Shown: in pieces, positions 58,095-64,000 of the stretch | Numbering within the stretch: the stretch's first letter is position 1 | Layout of the letters: every line of letters starts with the position of its first letter | NCBI GenBank assembly: GCA_027924645.1 | Contig: BSBN01000355.1 | Coordinates: forward strand, 124,001 to 188,000 | Origin: Cunninghamia lanceolata | Taxonomy: Eukaryota; Streptophyta; Pinopsida; Cupressales; Cupressaceae | Direction of reading: 5' to 3' | DNA length: 64,000 nt | Translations under genes and position numbers: made by a program | Notes under the pieces: generated by a model | What the model was told of the DNA's origin: nothing | Databases searched by the model: none | What the model saw: only the letters and a program-made list of their open reading frames with translations

Positions 58095-59665
58095 GGAGAA
58101 GAACTAAGTTAGGCTTTCTTATATCATAGGATGTTCACTCATGAGGGTTAAAAATTGGTCAAAATCAAGATCTTTGATAAATGCATGCAAAGATACCATT
58201 GATAAATGACATGAAGGTGCCATTCCAATGTAAAATCAGATTTTAAAAGCTTTTCCAAATGTATGCAAAAGACAAGTGCAAAACTATATGCAAAAAGTGA
58301 CCTAAATGCTTGATTTTTTGTACTTTTTTCAATGGAAATGAATGAAACAAAAGGTCTTGTAAGGATTTTTATTAAAGGTAGAAAATTATATGTCTGATAT
58401 CAGTCCAAAACAGAAAATACAACACACTCTTAATGCAAATCTAAGGTGATGCCATGTCAAAATATAGTGAAAATATGTCAAAATGTGCAATTTTTTCACC
58501 AAATCTCGATTGAAAAGAGCATGAAAAAGGGTGTTGTGGGGAAAATGATGATGGAAAACAAAGTGTATCAGTAATAACAGCCACTTAATGACAAGATATC
58601 CATCACAACATGCTTTTAGTGCCACTTAAGGTAAAACCCTAGTGAAATATAGCAAAAATATGCTATTTTTCACAGTTTTTCAACTCCAAGACCTAGCACA
58701 AGGGGTATTGTAATGAATTTAAGGAGGTGAAGACAATGAAAATAAATGATATCAGTCACCTCAATCCATAAAATTGATCACAACACGCTTGGAGTGCAAA
58801 CTAGGCCAAACCCTAGGGCAAAAATAGTCAAAATGTGTAGTTTTTCGTAAAATTTGCAATACAAGAGCCTGTTAAAAGGGTGTTGTGAAGATTTTTATGA
58901 GGGGATGAAATTAATTACCCTGATAAAAATTAATTAGTGCAAAAATTCCCTTCACAACACGCCTATGGTGCAAGTTTAGAGAGTCGATAAGGCCAAACTT
59001 AGTGAAAATCGATGTTTTTCAAGCCGTAGGTTTGAGATCTTGACACAAAATGCTATGTGAATATTTTGAATTATTATTTATGACAAAAATTAATTACTCT
59101 CATATTTGAAAATTATTTCCAAGATTTAATATGCAAAATTTCAATGCAAATCTAATGAAAATGCATGAAAATTGCTAGTTTTTGTTGAAATTTTCTATGC
59201 AAAAATGCAAATATTTTAAATCTAAATGAAAATTTACACTAAAATGCAAGACTACAGACAAATTATAATTTTAATGAGCCTCTAAAATTAGTAGAAAAAT
59301 CTGAAAGAAGATTTTGCCTTCTAACCCTAGATTTTGGAATTACTAGGTTATATGAAAATTGTCAAAATTTCTAAAAAAGCCTAGCAAATTAATGATGAAA
59401 ATGCAATGCAAATTATTGAATTTTTGTGTTTTTCTATATTTTATATCAGATCTTATGCAAAAATCATGAATTAGGGAAATTTAGGAAGAATTGATCCAAT
59501 TTAGTAATCTATATAAAAATGCAAGCTAGGGTTTTCAAATTTTGGCAACTTATTCATTTTTTTAAAAAAGTTTCTCAATGCAATAAGATGAAAGACTATA
59601 TGAATGAATGAAATAAATCCAAATCTGAAGACACAGACTCAGAAAGTTGCAATTTAAGTCCAAAA
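58095..59665 (-). other. LARD-type element leader
   Basis: AT-rich, non-coding. Related phrases around CACAACAC(G/A)C and AAACCCTAG..AAAATA recur at about 58600, 58790 and 58960, a loose tandem pattern of about 180 bp. Confidence 0.5.
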
Positions 59666-59678
59666 CATGGGTTCACCA
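59666..59678 (-). other. LARD-type element primer-site region
   Basis: TGGTGAACCCATG on the minus strand starts four bases after the LTR end. The same four-base spacing is seen in the outer and Tat elements. The tRNA is not assigned. Confidence 0.55.
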
Positions 59679-59681
59679 AAA

Positions 59682-60910
59682 TTTTTAGGGTAAAATTGGG
59701 ATTGCTTAATATTTTAGTTGTTAGATGTTTGAATCCTCCTTTCACCCTATACATTCAATGATCTAGGGTTGAGTGGCAATGCACTATCATACCCTAGGTC
59801 ATTGTGAAATGTAGGGAAAATTGGATTAGGGTATTTAATTATCAAATTTCCTTCTCTTATGTCCAATTGACCATTAAAACCCTAATTATGCAATTACGAC
59901 TGTAAATGAAAGAATAATAGGAATAGCTTTTGTAGAGGGAAGAAAAATATCAAATCATAGAGTACCTATTTTTGAGGCTCTGAGGCAGAAAAATCAGGGA
60001 CAAAAGAGTGGTTGCCCAAGTCCAATGCCCTGCTTTTTGTCCAGATCTAGGAACTCAGTCTGCAACTCTTTTCTATTGTTCTGGAGATTTTCTTGTCATG
60101 AAAGTTGAAGGACTAATGAGTGGGCACCCAAGACCAAGTGGCTATTTTTCCTTCTATTCTACAATTCTAACACTTCAAGATTTCAATGCTACAACTTGTA
60201 ACCTACAAACCATGAAAACTTTGGGAGGTGGTTGTGGTGTTTAGAGGCTTGCCTTAGTCAAGCCCCAGAGGAAACTTAAATCTTCAAACATGATTGTCAG
60301 ATAGAGAGTGCATGCCCTTGTGAGGCAGAGGCAAAAACTAAAGGAAATGATGATGAAAACACAATATAATGTCACTTTGTAGTGAAGATCTCATGGGAGG
60401 AAGATGCCCTTCATTCCATGATGAAAATGGATACTCAAATCTACAAACACAAACACATAAACAACACCAATCTACTCTTGCAACACAATGAAAGCCTTGA
60501 ATCACCTTGAGAACAAAATAGCTTTCTAGTAATCATCTAGTTGGAATCTAATTTACAAATGAATTCTTAAACATGCTTTTATATGCAGCTACAAATACTC
60601 CCACCAAGATTTTCATAATTCAAACTTACTGTGTCAGCATAGGACCCAAGTAACGATCACAAGCTGACACCTAAAAATTGGGACTGTGCTAAAATAGGGC
60701 AGGACTAGGGCATAGGCACCCAAGTCCTCCCCCTATTTTAGGTAGGATCAAGCTCAAGGGGTCCTCCTAGGTCCCATTTGTCATGTTACCTAGGGTTCAT
60801 TCCATAAAGATGTCAAATTATGAAGTAAGATATCCTAAATTTATGCAAAAGACTTGGGAGCTAAACCTTATGAAAGAAAAGCCCCCAAGGGGACATTTTC
60901 TTATGTAACA
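59682..60910 (-). repeat. LARD-type element 5' LTR
   Basis: 1229 bp. On the minus strand it starts TGTTACATAAGAAAATGTCCCC. It matches 54519-55762 along its length. The terminal CA has decayed to AA at the internal end. Confidence 0.85.
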
Positions 60911-60915
60911 GAGAG
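60911..60915. repeat. Target-site duplication GAGAG (right)
   Basis: Second copy of the 5-bp duplication. The codon GAG in CTA GGA GAG continues directly into AAA CAA on the far side. Confidence 0.92.
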
Positions 60916-61767
60916 AAACAAACATTGTCTACCATCACACCTTCTCCATCCAATAATGATCTCAAGTCTAATGTCCAAAACATACATAGTCCCATTGTCC
61001 ATCACATACTCCAAAAACTAAACTATCCAGGCAAAGGCTTAGGCCTTCATGAACAAGGTATTTTGGAGCCCATCCATGTCCAAATCCCTAAATGATCATA
61101 TGGCCTTGGATATACACCCTAAGGAAAATAATCTGAAGATGTTGGTAATACTTTCATGCCTCCTAAATCCACATCCTTCTACTCCAAATCCCATGCATCC
61201 TATCATACCCGTAAAACATATGTTTCCATCCCTCCTCCATCATCCTACAAACCCAAAAAGCATGTGACCTTCCATCTCCCTCCGTCTACTTTACCTCCAT
61301 TTCTTCCAACTCCTAACATCCTTACATCCACTTTACCTCCACTCCTTCCAATTCATAACATCTCCCCATCCACTTTACCTCCACTCCTTCCATCTCCTAA
61401 TATTCCCATCCTCAAATCCCCTTATCACTTTAGCCACAAATCTACTAATCCCTCCATTCATACATCTCGTTCCTATAAATCCCCTATAATTCCTAATCAT
61501 GATCAACAAATGCACACATCAACTAAACATGAAGCTATCAAAAACACCCCATGGGATTCAAAAATAAAAATCTGGATGTCTCCACCTATAAAGAAAAAAT
61601 TCCTAATGATTCTCATGCCATAGGGCACCAATACAAAGAATCAAAGCAAAATCAAAACTCAAAAAGGTTACCCAAGTCCACATCTCAAAAAGATAATTTC
61701 AAATTCAAAATGGTTCGGGTCCCCAAGAAAAAGTACCTAATTAAAATAGAGCATCCAAAGTCCTAAA
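60916..61767 (+). pseudogene. Outer element ORF, part 2, with G-patch
   Basis: In phase with 54518, the frame continues KQTLSTITPSPSNN and reaches LQKLNYPGKGLGLHEQGILEPI (about 60997-61060). Its glycine pattern is that of a G-patch, as in the inner Tat element. TGA (61092), TAA and TAA follow at expected Arg/Gln codons, along with YGLGYTP. This parallels KGLGYTEAS after the inner G-patch. The frame then runs Pro/Ser/Thr-rich with LPPSTLPPFLPTPN repeats (about 61270-61400). A frame change near 61550 moves it into a Lys-rich tail (VRVPKKKYLIKIEHPKS) ending at TAA 61764. No pol follows. Confidence 0.75.
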
Positions 61768-64000
61768 ATCTCAAACATCCTGCTCCCCATCACAAAATCT
61801 AAAAATTAATAAGTCCATTTGTGTCCCTAAAGTTCTAAATAGGAAACCCCCCTTAGAGAACATCTCCATTACTCCCAAATGCCCCTTCCAATATAAAGCA
61901 TCAAAATCTAGTTTGGTATGTGCAACTGCTGGTCTTGGTTCCCTTCCACTCCACAACATTCCCACATACCTCCATCTCCCTATCTTCCATCTACTTTCCC
62001 ACTCATTTCTTCCATCATAATCTTATGGTCCATGCTTTTGCATAAGTTCTTTTATCTATCTCTTTATCTCCATCCTAATCCACTATCCTTCCATCCTAAT
62101 CCCCATCCTAATCCACTATCCATGATCCATACATAATCCAATATCCATCCATCCATAATATACTATCTCCTTACTCTATTTCCCTCTCATGCAATCCTCT
62201 ACCAACATTCATGAGCATAACACCACTTGAAATGGTCTATGAGTGACTTCTATGGGACATTACCACCTTGCTATGGGAACAAAATCTTCATTCCCTACCT
62301 ATTCCATCCAACTATCCACTACCAAATAAAAAAGAAAACAAACAAAAAGAAGATAAAAAATGTGAGAAAAAAAATTCAAAATAGTAAGATAAATCCTTCT
62401 TCCAATGGTTAAAACCATTTTTATGGTTCCTTGGATAAGTACCATGATGAAAATCTAGCAAACAAGTGTCATATGTAGGTGATTATCTATGTGATTTACA
62501 CTTGGGGGCATGGTGTCTCATCTATCCCATCTCATATCCTATCCTATCATTTTCCATCTTATCTATCCTATCTCATATCCTATCCTATCACTTTCCATCC
62601 TATCTTGCCATCCTTACCCATCATATCTATCATAGCTTCCTCATTTCACCATCCATCTTCCCTTCCTCTTTTTGATCTTGATGAGGGTTGGAGAAAAATG
62701 TTGAAAAATGTTTTTGACACCTCTTGTCATATTCTAAAATCTACCCATCCATTTCTAAAAATATCCTCCATACATTCATCTACTACTAAGTCCATTCATC
62801 CCTTCTAAGCATTATCCTCATCATGCATCCTAATAAGCATCACCTTGCCAAATCTTAAGGCATAATATCTATAGTGGGGGCATGTTATTCTTATGCAACG
62901 TAGTCCTTGGAGATCACATCCTAGGTTCCCTCCATCCATCTATCAAATATCTCCCATCCATACTCCTACATTTATCCTATTGTCCATCTTCTTATCCATC
63001 CATCCAATCCTATCTTTATCTTACTACCAATCCTTTCATCCACCCATCCAATCCTACATTAATTTATCCTATATTCATCCTTGCCTTTTGGCTTGGTTTT
63101 CCCTTGTCATTGGTATCTATCCAAAGGTTATCCAAGTGCAATCCAATGCTAAACATCCAAGGGAAATCAAAATATTTCCAAGAATCCAAACAATAAATCT
63201 AAATGTAATTTATCCTTAATCCATACCAATCTAGCCAAATTATCCAATCACATCCATGGTCTTGATCCAAGCCTTATTGTAATTCTGATCGATCAATAAA
63301 TCATCATCATCAATGGGATATATCATTCCCTGCAATGACAACACTATCCACATCCTTCTGTTGTTTAGGGATATATCGTTCCCCATAATGACAACACTAT
63401 CCAACCCAATCAATCATCAGTTTTCAGCTTGACAGGGGCAATCACCTTGTTTGTTTTTGAATCATTTGTGCATGCTTGTTTGCTAGCTTGTGTGTGTTAT
63501 CATTTTATCTTGAATTTCTATCACATCTTGTATATCCTCCAGCTAATATTCATATCTTGTGTGTGTTGGAATATCCTTTAGCTTACCAATCATCCTTTAC
63601 ATCTAAGGTCATTTCATACCCTTTGTACAATTGGACTTAAATGCTCTAAGTTTCCTTTCCCACACATCTAGACAAGGTTGTATTATGCTGGGGCATCCCT
63701 TTTTGCACACGACACATCGTCACCCCGGTATTTATACCTTGGTGCATAATGTCAAGTGCTACATCAAACTAGGGCTGCCTTCTACAACTTATTAGCAATA
63801 ACCAATACCTTGTATCCTCATTCATATCTATTTCCTACCCATATCCTCCCAAAACTACCCATTACCCATCTTATTATGACATTATTTGCCATGTATCCCT
63901 CTTTCATTTGTTCTCCATTTTTTTCGAGGATTTTTTACAAAAAAAACATTATGAATTTTTTGCCAAAAAATTCTCGAGGGGGAATCTATCCATCCATCAT
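61768..64000 (+). other. Outer element 3' region, CATCC-rich, no gene
   Basis: Low-complexity CCATCC/TATCC repeats occur throughout (for example 62520-62600). GATGAAAATCTAGCAAACAAG at 62442 parallels the post-integrase motif of the inner element, so the whole pol region seems to be missing between about 61770 and 62400. A G-run TAGTGGGGGCATG at 62873 resembles 41513 in the Tat element. GGGATATATC(A/G)TTCC..ATGACAACACTATCC is duplicated at 63317 and 63369. Short plus-strand frames here are repeat-driven. Confidence 0.55.

Larger units (their letters stand above)
54519..60910 (-). mobile_element. Non-autonomous LTR element, 6.4 kb
   Basis: Two long direct repeats of about 1.24 kb flank a 3.9-kb interior, with GAGAG at both ends. 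Orientation is minus: on that strand a PPT (AAAGTGGGGGCTAAATATAA) precedes the left copy and a primer-site-like TGGTGAACCCATG follows the right copy. No gag capsid, RT or integrase is visible. The interior has one short ORF (58094-57570), tandem repeats and AT-rich spacer, as in a LARD. LTR differences are frequent (several per 50 bp in places), so it is the oldest of the three insertions into the outer element. Confidence 0.85.
28874..64000 (+). mobile_element. Outer Tat-like LTR element, nested and open-ended
   Basis: It opens with an LTR (28874-29503), a primer-site region and a long leader. It then continues after three later insertions (30385-49006, 49790-52508, 54519-60910) into an ORF (52860-54518 plus 60916-61767) and a 3' region that runs off the window. 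A GATGAAAATCTAGCAAACAAG motif at 62442 resembles the motif found after integrase in the inner Tat element. The net length without insertions is about 7.4 kb to the window end. No RT, RNase H or integrase is visible, so it is a deleted or non-autonomous member. The far LTR is outside the window. Confidence 0.7.

Noticed and set aside
60891..60900. Placing the end of the 6.4-kb element at GGACA with flank TTTTC
   Set aside because: TTTTC does not match the other flank, while ending at 60910 gives GAGAG on both sides and restores the host reading frame.
62873..62900. PPT plus LTR start at TAGTGGGGGCATG
   Set aside because: The following sequence does not match the 28874 LTR, and a similar G-run lies inside the Tat 3' region at 41513, so it is more likely internal.

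Overview
The window is a block of plant nuclear repeat DNA in which I see no host gene. It suggests a gymnosperm, most likely a conifer: it is built from large, nested LTR retrotransposons. These include a Ty1/copia polyprotein that uses the initiator-tRNA-Met primer site and a Tat-lineage Ty3/gypsy element with two RNase H domains. There is also a degenerate (CCCTAAA) telomere-like block and long AT-rich relic spacers. The species is my inference; the plant origin is firm.

Left third (1-28873). At 1-103 lies the end of a copia LTR, abutting a decayed Ty3/gypsy pol remnant on the minus strand (104-2060) whose RT catalytic core is deleted. A near-complete solo copia LTR (3631-4921) leads into a 357-bp tandem repeat array that flips orientation at 5635. 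That array is interrupted by a complete, young copia element (7198-14283, minus). The element has 1293-bp LTRs differing at about seven sites, a 5-bp target duplication AAATG, PBS, PPT and an intact 1384-codon gag-pol. From 15.3 to 28.9 kb there is mostly unrecognised relic DNA. It holds an unassigned decayed ORF (15.9-16.9 kb), two families of long direct repeats, a telomere-like block (25.0-26.1 kb) and a 42-bp purine-strand minisatellite (26.3-27.8 kb).

Right part (28874-64000). This is one nested structure. An outer Tat-like LTR element starts at 28874 and runs off the window. Three later insertions sit inside it, each with a matching 5-bp target duplication. (i) An 18.6-kb Tat-lineage element (30385-49006, AAAAT) has gag, protease, G-patch, RT, two RNase H domains and integrase. 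Downstream it carries an antisense gene for a plant-mobile-domain (PMD) protein with TATA box, two exons and a GT-AG intron. Its 3' LTR also holds a SINE with a 14-bp duplication. (ii) A 2.7-kb small LTR element (49790-52508, ATTGT) has an intact 176-codon ORF with a CCHC zinc knuckle. (iii) A 6.4-kb non-autonomous LTR element (54519-60910, minus, GAGAG) has a short ORF ending near a splice donor. Removing element (iii) and one duplication copy rejoins the outer element's ORF in frame, exactly where a second G-patch domain follows.

Most coding remnants here keep frame over long stretches but carry stops where Gln or Arg codons are expected (CAG to TAG, CAA to TAA, CGA to TGA). This is the mark of cytosine-methylation decay in silenced plant elements. 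The best candidates for something undescribed are the antisense intron-containing PMD gene inside the Tat element, the zinc-knuckle mini-element, and the G-patch/Pro-rich ORF of the outer element.
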